From positions 27,629-91,628 of the forward strand of contig JASANE010025072.1 in assembly GCA_030248225.1 (NCBI GenBank): 64,000 nt of DNA, in the 5' to 3' direction. Positions 1 to 12,295 of this stretch are shown here, in pieces. The notes under the pieces were generated by a model. It did no database searches and was not told the DNA's origin. It worked only from the letters and a program-made list of their open reading frames with translations. The position numbers and the translations under genes were made by a program. How positions within the stretch are numbered: the first letter of the stretch is position 1; every line of letters starts with the position of its first letter. The stretch comes from Trileptium ribeirensis (Eukaryota > Nematoda > Enoplea > Enoplida > Thoracostomopsidae).

Positions 1-741
1 TATTGTGCCCAACTATTTAAGCAGGAGTGACTACAAAGCCCGAACCACATCGCAACGCAAAATCTAGGGCACCAATACTGATCACAAAAAGCAAGAACCG
101 CAACCATCCGAGGCATCCCCACCGGCATGCTACTGGCCACATCTCGGACCACCGCAATCTACGGTGACGAATTCTCTCCCATTTTAATTCCCGATAGCCA
201 TCATAAAAATAACTATGCAACCCCACACCCATCATTTCCAGCTCAATATTATTATATTTTATAGTTTCTGGGGTAGGGGTTGGTGGGTATTTCCGTACTA
301 ACAGCTATAGGAAAATTAAAAAAAGAAGGTATTCGGCACCGAAGATTGTGTTGTCCGAGGTGTGTAGCCGCCGGTAGTATATAGTGCCAGTGGGGAAGTA
401 CGTTGGCTCGCGCAAATTATTACGATAGGTGCATGTACCTTATATTTTGCATTGCAGCGACGTGCTGCTCTAGTCACTCCGGTTTTATATAATAAGCGCC
501 AAAAACCATATGAAAAGAATATTTTATTACAAGATATGAGATAAAATATTGAGACACGCAATAATTAACACCCGTGGTATCGTTCGCAACGCTACTCTTT
601 CGCTACCCATTATCCGCTATTTTTACGCTGAGAGTCCGACGGTTATTTTTAGCACAGTTTCTACTCTGCGGTTATACTATAACTCCCCATTTAGCAACTC
701 GTTCCACTACTATGTGGTACTTCGTTCAGTTACGTATTGTT
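1..741. other. Left flank of the palindrome, no assignable gene
   Basis: Only short open frames of 60-80 codons occur on both strands. None shows a family motif or splice-bounded exon structure that I can recognise. The sequence is AT-rich and becomes part of a palindrome arm from about 761. I see no tRNA or rRNA. Confidence 0.4.
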
Positions 742-764
742 CATCGAGTCTGCGAATCTTAGCA
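742..764 (+). repeat. 23-bp direct repeat at left edge of palindrome
   Basis: A 23-bp string beginning CATCGAGTCTGCG and ending CTTAGCA is found here and again, perfectly and in the same orientation, at 15619-15641 just outside the right end of the palindrome. The last four bases overlap the palindrome tip. It resembles a target-site duplication, but it is longer than is usual for cut-and-paste elements. On the right it is separated from the palindrome tip by 18 bp. Confidence 0.75.
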
Positions 765-3700
765 TGAGGTTTCTAGTTTGTAAATAACCCAGAAAGATGG
801 ACCGAAGCGACGATTAAATGCATAATGATAATACAAACATCCAGTTGGACTGTATCCAGGCAACGACTTCGACCGGACTAAGTGGATCTGAAGTTCATGA
901 ATCTCGATCCCGTATAAGGACACATGTCGTTGAAGAAACTAAAATTTGGATATGCACTACCATGTACCCAATTTTTCGACCTTCTGTCTAAAATTGAAAG
1001 AACATATACTCAGACTGTAATTCACCTCGTGCAGCTCTATTTTATGATGTAATAAGGCTTTAGAGTTGATTAAGTTAGATTATTGAAGTATAAACCCTTG
1101 TGACAGTAAAACAGCGATTAGACCCTTTTTACTGGCATCTCCAAATCAGAAGGCCCAGGGTTCCCCCAGTTCATGCCTCCAGGTAAATTTTAGCTTCCAC
1201 CGAATGCCTCCAAATACTTTTTCGCCACTAAAAATTATCGAATATTTTGTATTAATGAACAAAAAATGTACTAATTTTTCTCAATTGAAAAATCCCCCAA
1301 ATTTTACCTACTACAAGGCTAAAAATATCAATTATTTCTCTCTTTTAGTAAGCACAATTGCAATCCTTTGCCAAATTAGACATTTTTGACGTTTTCTGAC
1401 CGCATTGCAGTACTTTATTTTCCCTGTGTTCATATGAGGACCTGTCAGATAAAGTGCAAAATCGCCTCCAGGTATTTTCGGCTCCCCATCCGAACTGACT
1501 GACCGTAGGATCCTACTTTAGTAGTTTTTAGAAGCCAGTTTTAGTCAGCATATTTTATTAAAGTGGATACTACTGTGAACAAGGATATCCGGATACCATT
1601 TCATTTACGGATATTATTTGCGTCATCGGGATATCCAAATATTCTAACTTTGCGTCCGGTTCCAATTACAAAACTTTACAAGTAGAGAAGCACAATCCCC
1701 TTCCGATTCGAATATGTCGATAAATCTGTTTACAGATCTGTTTTCCTTTTGTGATGGTGTTTTAGCGTTGAATCCACATACTGTCGCTTTAGGCAGTCAG
1801 TTTTGGTAGACCAGTGAGACTAACGCACTTTCAGTGACCGACTCAGTGGAACGGAAAGTGGCAACCGCAAAATACTTCCATTTTCAAACTATTTTCGTTT
1901 TTTTCTTGTGTTTTCATCGTAAACAAATTTATGATACGGCATTACTTACCTGCTGTATCTTCACGCAAGATTTAGAGTTAGTAATAACCTGCCGTTTTAA
2001 TTTTTAAAAAAAATTTTAATCTTTGTAACCAAACAATCCGTCGAAATTTCGCTTCTGCCGGGCCTACCATCTTTTAAGCTTCAGTCATTTTAACTATCTA
2101 CATTTTTGAATGCGACTTTTGGTGTAGCAGCTTGTTGAAACGGGGCGAGCGATGGAAGCAAGAGCTTTATGTGTATGATTATGGCTGGGAAAATAGTGAA
2201 AATTTTTGTTTGTCTGCGGGTGGATGGATTTTAACAAAATTTTGTATTTGTAATAACAATGTGTCCGTTTTGGTTAAAGCCTAGAAGCTTCATTTACCCC
2301 AACATCCGAGTAAAGAATGGCAAAAATGGTTTTTAATAGACCTTATCCAAGGCTGTAAACATGGGTACTAGTGTTTAGCCGCTTATATCTAACAAAATTG
2401 CCTCCAGAAACTATTACCATTTCAGAATGCAATTATTCTGCCTTATATAACAATATGGCAATATAGCGATACTGCCGTTTTGCCTTTTCACTGGTTTTCA
2501 AGGTCTTTATGATCGACAAACTTCACTTCCAAAATATTGGCTTGCCTTTCGTTGGTTCAACTATATATTGCTTTAGGGAATATGTGTTTAAAATATTTTC
2601 TTAATCATACCATCTTGAAAAATTGAGGGATTAGGTAGGATTTTTTAGAATGATACCCTATGACGTTGCATGTTCCACTGAAGATTTCTAGATTCAAATA
2701 AGATGCTACAAACTCTAGCTTTTGCCCAAATCATGTATTTTTTTCTGCCGGCTGTTTGTACTAAACTTGCAGGTTGGTGGATTTTGCAGAATCCTGCATC
2801 TCCAGCTTCCGGTTAGTTGTGGCAGACAGCTATCTGGCACTCCCATCTAAATACCCTAAATATACCAAATTTGGGCTTTATAATAATATCAGGCTTTAAT
2901 AAATCAGCCTTAGTATAAGCCTATGCTACAAGTATTGGTGCAAAAGCGTCTTATCAAAAGAACAATGTTTAATTTATATCTCAAATCCTTATTATATCAT
3001 AAAACAGAGCTGTAGTAGTAAATGGCATACAGTTTTTAAAGGTTAAATAAAAAGCTTGATATTATCCTATTTATATGCCACAATTTTATCTGGATATGGT
3101 AGCACGTATCCCAACCCATCACTAGTGGACACTAATTTTAACGTTAACATTAATTTGCTTAAAACAACTCGAAGTATTTATGGTTCATGAGAGATTGTCA
3201 GAGTGCCACTGAAAAGAGCTGCTATAGACTAGACACGTGGCGATACAGCTCTGTGTAGCGTAAATGCTGTTAACCTTCAAATTTAGTTAAAAAAGTTGGG
3301 TTTAAATACGTGAATTCGTCTAAAAATGAAAAATTGGATATTTGAACTTGGAAATTTCAGAAAGATATCACAGGGTACCGTTTTCAAAATTTGTCTAGTC
3401 CCTAATTTTCCAAGATCGTGTCAAAGATTATTGTCCGGGCTGCGACATATTCTACAAGCTTATGAAGCCCTTTGGAGCTTTTCCTGATCGAAAGATGCCT
3501 TAGCTCGCTCGATGCACAGAAATTTTTAAAATGCTCAAAATATGAGCAGCATTGTCAAAAGCACTATAGGCCATGCAGAGATTGTCGCCATGAGCAATTT
3601 TGTACCCATGTCAGTTGGTTTTATATTAAACCACGACTGTATATTTTATTATGATGAAAAATGAACAAAATTATGCACATGCATTGTATATACTGTAAAT

Positions 3701-6700
3701 TCGGTATATATTTCTTATTGCCAGAAATCCGTACTTATTGCTGAAACTGTAGATATTTGCGACGGATAACTACTGTTTTACGGCACAGTTTTTAGGATAT
3801 TTGGTTAATAATTACGACAAATCAAACGAGGGTGAGATTCCTTGCGGAGCGAAGATGGAGCTTCCCGTTTGGTTGGCTGCTCGAATGCGCAATAGCAATA
3901 CCTGTCCGTCTGTGGAGGTTCGAAAAATTACAAATATTTTCTATTTATAAAGTTTTCTGTGCCATTTACGCTTACATGTCGACAGTTGTTATTCACGGCT
4001 CATTCGTTGATTTGAGGATAAGAACGTTTCTATAACTTATATAGGAAATAGGTTAGAAAAACCCAAGTTCACCGACAGCCCCAACAGTTGATTTACAGCA
4101 CGTGTCAGAAATGAGGGGCGCATTTCGGGCAAGCGAATTGCTCGCTCGAGATTTCGAAACTATTTGAATTAATAATATATTTATTTTTAGAAAACATTAT
4201 TTCGAACAAGTCGCGGGCGAGAGAGTTATTTTTGCCGGGCACTGTATGTCTGAAATTCAAAGAACCGAGACAAGTCTCTCAGTAAAAAACAAATGAATAG
4301 AAACAGTTGCTTTGTTGTTTTGTATTGAGCATTAGCCGATGCTAATAAGCTGGGCTCTCCATTCCCTGAAAATTTTGTCAGTGGTGGTGAACCGGCCCCT
4401 CCTGGTTACCAACCGGGTGTGGCTGATTTTGCCATGTGTCATTTTGCCAAGAGAAAACGGCTAAAAATCATGTCTGAAACGCTTGCAATGCGCTTTTGAT
4501 TGATAGAAAAAGCTATTTTGTAGCAAATTTTGCATAAATTTACGAAATTTTGGGTCCAAGACGGAATTCTAGTACACAGATTGATCAAATTTTATGTGAT
4601 TTGAGGTGTTTTAACCGAGCGGAAACAAAAAAATTTCGCCAAAAGGCGGTGAACTGGGGGAGCCCAAAATATTGCCGGGGGCACATAGCCTTTGCCAAGG
4701 GGCACTTGAAAATGCCAGCTTCCACCACAATGTGGAAAGCCCAGCATTTAAGTCTCCAGTGTAGCGTCTGCACCGCTCGGTTTAAGTGGAACCTGGGTTT
4801 TATGTCTGGTATTCTGATGTCAGTGTCAAAGAGAGAGATCATACTGTAACTTGATCGGTATTCCCGGGTTGGGCTTTGATAACAGTACCACTTATGTGCA
4901 GAAATGTTGCCGTGCTCGGGAATAGCTAGATCTCAAATTGAATGATGACGTGATATTGAACGGTAAAGAGACAGAACCGGCTTTCATAGACTTAAGTTGT
5001 AAAACCTTTTCTCGAACTCAGCCAGGTCGGGGTCAGATACGGCTCTGTGCCACGAATGAGATTCTGGCCAAGTGCAGCCGGGAACTAATTGGAGAACGCA
5101 AATAAAACGCTTTATATTCTCAGTAGTCCGTATCGCCATCTACTGATCGATGTGTTGACTAGAAGACAAATGCCAAGCGGTAGATTTTAGTTATTAAATC
5201 AGTCTCGATTATGGAATGACGATATTATGGTGGATAGTTGAGCGTAATGACCTATCTAGAAGCTAACATTTACCTCACCCACTAACAATGACATTGGAAC
5301 ATAAGCCTGCTCTTCAGGTGTGGTAATTAGTGTTTCTTATGGCTTATGTTGCCCCGCGTGCGACTAGGTGACGATTACAATTACGACGTACGCAAAATAA
5401 TGCTCTAAAAGTAGCGACAGGCGTTACGGAATCAATCGGGCGGCTGACTGCAAGTCCACCATAGACATACATTTTAATGGGCCAATTTTGTATTAACGTT
5501 TAATGATTATCATTTACTACATCGCAATAACGCCCTGAATTCTCTGGACCTAAAAATGTGTCGACGGCCATTTCTTCAACGATGTCCCTGTAACCGTTAG
5601 AGCTATTATAGCTATTGTAGTCTTTACTGTAAGACCCTCTATATGTATGCACATGGTGTGCTGTAAGGTCACGTTGGTTTCGATTGAACTGTGTTTTTTG
5701 AATGGACCCATGGACCCAAAACACTCATTGAGAACGTCCAAACCTGGCAAGGTCAGTTGCAGGTATGGGAAATAGGTGTTAACTATTCTCTGTGAAATTT
5801 ATGGTTTGTTGCGGGTTCCTAGTGCGATATATCGAAGTCGTGGTCAACCTGGTAAGTATATAGTCACAAACGTTCAGTAACAAGAGCAGGGATCCACAGT
5901 GACGTAATAATCGTCGCCGCTTTCAGATTTATGATGGATCGTCACGTTCTTCCGGTCTTGAAATTTTTTTATTTTGTGATATGTGCTTAATTTATATGAA
6001 CATGCTTTTGAATTTACAAAAATACGTATACAGCGAAAGAATAATGAATTCATTAAATATTTATAGTTAAATACGAATCCACACTGTTTCATAGAACTCT
6101 AAATTGTACTGATATGTTCCAGTCAAAAAGAAAACATAAAATTAATTTTGAAAATTCTTTAATGAAATTTTAATTTAAAAAATAAAATTAATTTTTCGAA
6201 TTTAAAACACTAGAAAAAATATAGTTTTATTTTTATTTAAAAACTGAAAAATGTTAAATTTTTATTTTCACATTGTGCAAGTCGTACCCTAGCAAACAAC
6301 AGTGGATCAATCATTAGCAATTGTTGGTTGCTTAGAATAATATTTTTTTAATCATTTTATCAACTGCGGCACATTTATGATTGCGATAATGGATATTTAA
6401 TTTGTCAATAATAGAGTTGTTGTTATTGTAATAATATAATTATTGAAACAGAGGCAAAGCGAACAAGTTACCAATTAACACGTTCAAAGGGAAATCGTGG
6501 AAATTTGTTTTCTTTTATCTCTCGCTAGTCATAATAATTCATTTTCAGACAAACGAATTACGACAGATTTTTTTATTTCATAGCAAAAGTGATAAAGAGA
6601 GTTGACCGTTTGTCAGAAATAACGTTTGGATACGCATTTTTTTTTTCATTGCTTGTTTTACTTTTACAATGAGTGCCCATTCTTCGTTAACAAGCACGCT

Positions 6701-7858
6701 AATGGATACGATGGTTTTGCTATCTAAGAGTTAAACTTGACTATATTTTCTGTTCATTGTCTTTCAAGGTTTAAGATTTTAACGAACCCAATTTCCAAAG
6801 TGATGCGGTTTCATTTATTTGAATTGCGGTTACAACATAAAAATGGTACAATGCCTGTATTGTTGATGCGTAGACATAAATAATATAGGTAGTTCTTGAA
6901 AACTGAATACTCTGATGTCGCTATCAAGTAGGCATGCATATTTTCATGCCTTTGCAGGGATTTAGGGTAAATAAACGCGATTTTCCAGAATATAGTATGT
7001 CTTCCCGTTTGTTTACATACTGCATACAGGTCATAAAGAAATTGTCTATATAGGTTTTCCTGTAGGCACTATTTTCATGTATGTCGCGAAGAATTGTCTA
7101 TATATGTTTTTCCTTAAGTTTCAATACTATGGTTTATTTACTTAGAGACCAGCGCAAGTACTTGATGTATTGTCAATAGTTTGCGGTGGGTTTAGGATCG
7201 ACGATGTTTTAGGATTTTCAATGGTTCCGGATTCAAGAGGTTTTAGTGTGGTATATACATCAAACACAGCATGTTCTAGGTAATTAACCAAAATGATAAC
7301 TTAGAAATAAAATCGCACTCGCTCCGTTTCGTTTTCGAGATAACTAGTATTGTAACTATTACAAGATAATTTAATAGTTGATATCGTAATAATTGTTGTT
7401 GCTATTGTTTATTATTACTAAATGTATTTGAGATTTGTTTCAACGTCCGGTTCTATTGTTATTTTAACTGTACTGGTTTCAGATATCACTTCCACGAATG
7501 TACACAAATACGTATCATAGTATATTGGAAGCTGATGCTCAAGTGGTTGATTTCAGCAAACTTGGCCCGCACTACTACACACTCGGACTCGAGCTGACGC
7601 AGATCATTCTCAAAGGTATGAAAGCGTTGTTAGTTATTGTGTTTGTGCTCCGTGATTTTCCTTAAATTACCTTGAATTCGGGTATGATCCATTAAAGTTC
7701 CTTGAATTTTATGGGTTGCGTCCCTGGATTTTGAGATGTGCCGCAACTATGCGTCAAAGGTTGCACTTATTACCCTCAATGTCGTTGCTCATACCAATTA
7801 TTGATTGCGTGCTGTCTCAGTCTTCTATTTCCAGTTAGCTTTCCCGACTCAAATAGCT
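761..7858 (+). repeat. Left arm of 14.8-kb palindrome
   Basis: Reading this arm forwards matches 8552-15600 read in reverse complement, end to end. The outer tip AGCATGAGGTTTCTAG at 761-776 pairs with 15585-15600. The inner boundary AGCTATTTGAGTCGGG pairs with 8552-8567. Identity is near-perfect at 2.4-3.6 kb and lower near 0.8-1.5 kb and 4.5-5 kb. Coordinate sums drift only from 16361 to about 16410, so the arms differ by few indels. The arm contains a PSF3 exon, a mariner-like MITE and non-coding sequence. I found no transposase or other mobility gene in it. Confidence 0.9.
4096..4244. mobile_element. Mariner-like MITE in left arm
   Basis: A short, almost fully self-complementary element with terminal CAG-TG/CA-CTG repeats next to TA dinucleotides. 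The right end reads GCCGGGCACTGTA and the left end TACAGCACGTGTCAGAAATGA. Its centre contains CTCGCTCGAG and TAGTTTCGAAAT-like blocks shared with the copy at 53593-53762. TA flanks and CAGT termini fit Tc1/mariner-derived MITEs. No transposase is present. Confidence 0.6.
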
Positions 7859-8510
7859 CCATAGGCCATATGGTTATTTCACAGTCTACTGCTACTCTAT
7901 ATGCAGTTTGAAAATTATTTTATAAATGAAACGAACTGTTGGTAACTCCTACTGCGCGGACAACCTGTGCAATACTCGAAAGATCACCGAATTGCTGTTT
8001 ATTTCAAAGTCCTGCGGGATAAAGTACAAGCAATGTCTGAGGCTCTGTTGTATCTTTTTGCCTAAGCTACTTACGAGTTCCACATTGCTTCTAATGCACA
8101 GTAAATAATTGGCGTGTGTTCTTTCGACTTCATGTCTTTAGTTTAGATTGCACCTTTACGTATAGATTTGCTCGGCTATGAAACAGGCTATTGTTGCGTC
8201 CCCAATTACTTGTGGGAGCTTCTGCAACTATTTCTTTGTTTCCTTGATTTAGACAGTGTCGCTCGTCTGTCTGTCTGAGTTATTGTCAACGCAGTTGGAA
8301 ACAAATAGCGAATTGGAGCGTTGACCAGGATATAGCACATTTATGTTTTCCAACGATAATCATCTATGAATAAGGAAACGTAGCTAAAAATATTTGTCGA
8401 ATATTTTTCCAACCGTTGTAGGTTCGCTTTTGCATCAGCATTTGGCCAATTCTCAAGCGTCTCTCGCCGATCTCGACCTGGCACGATCCATTTCACGGCC
8501 GCTGATTACG
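7483..8510 (+). CDS. GINS3: Partial GINS complex subunit PSF3 (two exons)
   Basis: PSF3 is one of four subunits of GINS, which joins CMG helicase at replication forks in the nucleus. Exon A (7483-7615) follows TTTCAG and ends at AAAG/GTATGA. It encodes 44 codons plus one base, with the PSF3 signature LPRMY, then EADAQVVDF, then KLGPHYYTLG. Exon B (8422-8510) follows TTGTAG and ends at ACG/GTGGGT. It supplies the two bases needed to stay in frame and encodes SLLHQHL, then DLDLARSISRPLIT, alignable to the helix after the GPHFY motif. Exon A lies in the left palindrome arm and exon B in the single-copy loop. The N-terminal exon and the RFR-containing C-terminal exon were not found on this strand, so the gene may be truncated. 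Assignment rests on remembered family motifs. Confidence 0.72.
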
Positions 8511-8551
8511 GTGGGTTTTATTACTTAACAAGAGGCTAGAAAATTTTAAGT
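7859..8551. other. Single-copy loop of the palindrome
   Basis: About 693 bp between the two arms with no inverted partner. It contains PSF3 exon B near its right end. The remainder looks intronic: pyrimidine-rich stretches and one 60-codon open frame at 7926-8108 without recognisable motif. Confidence 0.75.
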
Positions 8552-8793
8552 AGCTATTTGAGTCGGGAAAGCTAACTGGAAATACAAGACTAAGACAGCA
8601 CGCAATCAATAATTGGTATGAGCAACGACATTGAGGGTAATAAGTGCAACCTTTGACGCATAGTTGCGGCGCATCTCAAAATCCAGGGACGCAACCCATA
8701 AAATTCAAGGAACTTTAATGGATCATATCAAATTCAAGGTAATTTAAGGAAAATCACGGAGCACAAACACAATAACTAACAACGCTTTCATAC

Positions 8794-8927
8794 CTTTGAG
8801 AATGATCTGCGTAGGCTGAGTTCCCGAGTGTCTCATCATGCGGGCCAAGTTTGCTGAAATCAACCACTTGAGCATCAGCTTCCAATATACTATGATACAT
8901 ATTTGTGTACATTCGTGGAAGTGATAT
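8794..8927 (-). pseudogene. GINS3: Mirror copy of PSF3 exon A, frameshifted
   Basis: This is the palindromic partner of exon A, with the same TTTCAG acceptor and AAAG/GTATGA donor. The first 29 codons match the left copy except for one substitution (NTYHS becomes NMYHS). A run of clustered changes then replaces the HYYTLGLEL codons and adds one base (134 rather than 133 nt), which breaks the frame. It is therefore a dead duplicate, while the left copy keeps the conserved GPHYY residues. The cluster of changes inside otherwise near-identical DNA looks like a single local rewriting event rather than drift. Confidence 0.75.
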
Positions 8928-11900
8928 CTGAAACCAGTACAGTTAAAATAACAATAGATTCTCAACATTGAAACAAATCTCAAATACATTTAGTAATAAT
9001 AAACAATAGCAACAACAATTATTACGATATCAACTATTAAATTATCTTGTAATAGTTACAATACTAGTTATCTCGAAAACGAAACGGAGCGAGTGCGATT
9101 TTATTTCTAAGTTATCATTTTGGTTAATTACCTAGAACATGCTGTGTTTGATGTATATACCACACTAAAACCTCTTGAATCCGGAACCATTGAAAATCCT
9201 AAAACATCGTCGATCCTAAACCCACCGCAAACTATTGACAATACATCAAGTACTTGCGCTGGTCTCTAAGTAAATAAACCATAGTATTCAAACTTAAGGA
9301 AAACATATATAGACAATTCTTCGTGACATACAGGAAAACAGTGCCTACAGGAAAACCTATATAGACAATTCTTGATGACCTGTACGCAGTATGTAAACAA
9401 ACGGGAAGACAGACTATATTCTGGAAAATCGCGTTTATTTACCCTAAATCCCTGCAAAGGCATGAAATATGCATGCTGGACTCTAGATAGCCACATCAGA
9501 GTATTCAGTTTTCAGAACTACCTATATTATTGATGCTTGACGCATCAACAATACAGGCATTGTACCATTTTTAATGCCTTAACCGCAATTCAAATAAATG
9601 AAACCGCATCACTTTGGAAATTGGGTTCGTTAACCGTAAACCTTGAAACACAATGAAAAGGCATAATATAGTCAAGTTGAACTCTTAGATAGCAAAACCA
9701 TCGTATCCATTAGCGTGCTTGTTAACGTAATGGGCACTCATTGTAAAGTAAAAACAAGCAATGAAATGGCGAAATTTGAAAAACGTTATTTCTGACAAAC
9801 GGTCAACTCTCCTCATCACTTTTGCTATGAAATAAAAAAATCTGTCGTAATCCGTTCGTCCGAAAACGGGTTATGAATGACTAGCGACAGACAAAAGAAA
9901 ACAAATTTCCACGATTTCCCTTCTAACGTGTTAATTGGAAACTCTGTTCGCTTCGCTCGCTCCGTTTCAATAATTATATTATTACAATAACAACAACTCT
10001 ATTATTGACAAATTAAATATCCATTATCGCAATCATAAATGTGCCGCAGTTGACAAAACGAGACATAAATATTATTTTGAAGCAACGAACAATCGCTAAC
10101 GATCGATCCACTGTTGTTCGCCAGGGCACGACTTGCATACGTGAAAATAAAAGTTTATTTTTCAGTTTTTAAATAAAAAATAAAACTATATTTTCTCATG
10201 TTTTCCAAATCGAAAAAATGGAATTTTATTTTTTAAATTAAAATTTTATTAAAGAATTTTCAAATCAATTCCATGTTTCCTCCTGACTGGAACATATCAG
10301 TAGAATTAGTTCGACGAAACAGTGTGGATTCGTATTTAACTATAAATATTTACTGTTTATTATTCTTTCGCTGTATACGCACATCGGTATCAAAAGCATG
10401 TTCATATAAATTAAGCACATATCACAAAATAAAAAATTTCAAGACCGGAAGAACGTGACTATCGATCATAAATCTGAAGCGGTGACGATTATTACGTCAC
10501 TGTGGATCCCTGCTCCTGTTACCTAATGTTTGTGACTATATACTTACCAGGTTGGCCACACTACTTTGATATATCGCACTAGGAACCCGGAATAAACCAT
10601 AAATTTCACAGAGAATAGCTTACACCCATTCCATACCTGGAACTGACCTTGCTAGGTTTGGACGTTTTTATGAGTGTTTTGGGTCCCACGGGTCCATTCA
10701 AAAACACAGTTCAACCCAACCCCACAACGTGACCACAGCACACCATGTGCATACATATAGAGGGCTCTACAAATAAGACCAATAATAGCCATATAGCTCG
10801 AACGGTTACAGGGACATTGTTGAAGAAATGGCCGTTGACACATTTTTATAGTCCACAGAATTCAGGGCGTTATTGCGCTGTAGTAAATGATAATCATGGA
10901 ATGTTAATACAAAATTGGCCCATTAAATGTATGTCTATGGTGGACTTGCAGTCAGCCGCCCGATTGATTCGTAACGCCGCTCGCTACTTTTAGAGCATTA
11001 TTTTGTGTACGTCGTAATCGTAACTCACCTAGTCGCACGCGGGGCAACATAAGCCATAAGAAACACTAATTACCACACCTGAAGAGCAGGCTTATGTTCC
11101 AATGTCATTGTTAGTGGGTGAGGTAAATGTTAGCTTCTAGATAGGTCATTACGCTCAACTATCCACCATAATATCGTCACTCCATAATCAAAACTGATTA
11201 ATAACTGAAATCAATTTCTTGGCGTTTGTCTTCTAGTCAACACATCGATCAGTAGATGGCGATACGGACTAAAAAGAATAAAGTAGCTTTTTATTTGCGT
11301 TCTCCAATTAGTTCCACTCCGCTTTTGGCCAAAATCTCATTCGTGGCACAGAGCCGTATTAAAGTACCGACCTGGGGCTAATTTAGAGAAAAAGGTTTTA
11401 CAACTTAAGTCTATGAAAGCGAAAACTGTTTCTTTACCGTTAAATATCACGTCATCATTAGATATAAATCTTCATCTCTTCCCGAGCACGGCAACAGTAC
11501 TGCACATAAGTGGTACTGTTATTAAAGCCCAAGAGGTACAAATCTATCGATAAAGGCCCAGTATGATATTCTCTCTTTGACACTGACATCAGAATACCAG
11601 ACATAAAAACCCAGGTTCCACTTAAACCGAGCGGTCCAGACGCTACACTGGAGACTAAAATGCTGGGCTTCCCACATTGTGGTGGAAGCTGGCATTTCGA
11701 GTGCCCCTTGGCTAAAGGCTATATCCTACGGCAATATTTTAGGTTCCCCCAGTTCGCCGCCTTTTGGCGAAATTTTTTTGTTTCCGCTCGGGTTGGAACG
11801 CCTTCAAATCACATAAAATTTGATGAATCTGTGTACTAGAATTCCGTCTTGGACCCAAAATTTCGTAAATTTATGCAAAATTTGCTACAAAAATAGCTTC

Positions 11901-12147
11901 TATCAATCAAAAGCACATTGCAAGCGTTTCAGATACGATTTTTAGCCGTTTTCTCTTGGCAAAATGACGCATGGCAAAATAGGCCATCCCGGTTGGTAAC
12001 CAGGAGGGGCCGGTTCACCACCACTGACAAAATTTTCAGGAATGAACCAGCTTTCGCGTGGCTAATGTGGATCAACGACAAAGCAACTGTTTCTATTCAT
12101 TTGTTTTTTACTGAGAGACTTGTCTCGGTTCTTCAAATTTAGACATT

Positions 12148-12295
12148 CAGTGCCCAGCAAAAATAACTCTCTCACCGCAACTATTTAGAAATAATGTTTT
12201 CTAAAAATAAATATATTCTAATTCAAATAGTTTGGAAATACTGAGCAAGCGATGCGCTCTTGTACAAAATGCGCGCCTCGTTTCTGACACGTGCT
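12148..12295. mobile_element. Mirror copy of mariner-like MITE in right arm
   Basis: Inverted partner of the MITE at 4096-4244, with terminal CAGTGCCCAGCAAAAATAAC and GACACGTGCT. The flanking TA is mutated, consistent with duplication along with the arm rather than independent insertion. Confidence 0.5.

Noticed and set aside
3832..4035. ORF repeated at 12353-12556 on the other strand
   Set aside because: Its duplication follows from the palindrome. Mutations between copies do not favour synonymous sites by eye, and no motif is recognised.
4550..4849. 99-codon ORF in the left arm
   Set aside because: The opposite strand is also open over nearly the same span and the mirror copy is broken. 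No family signature.
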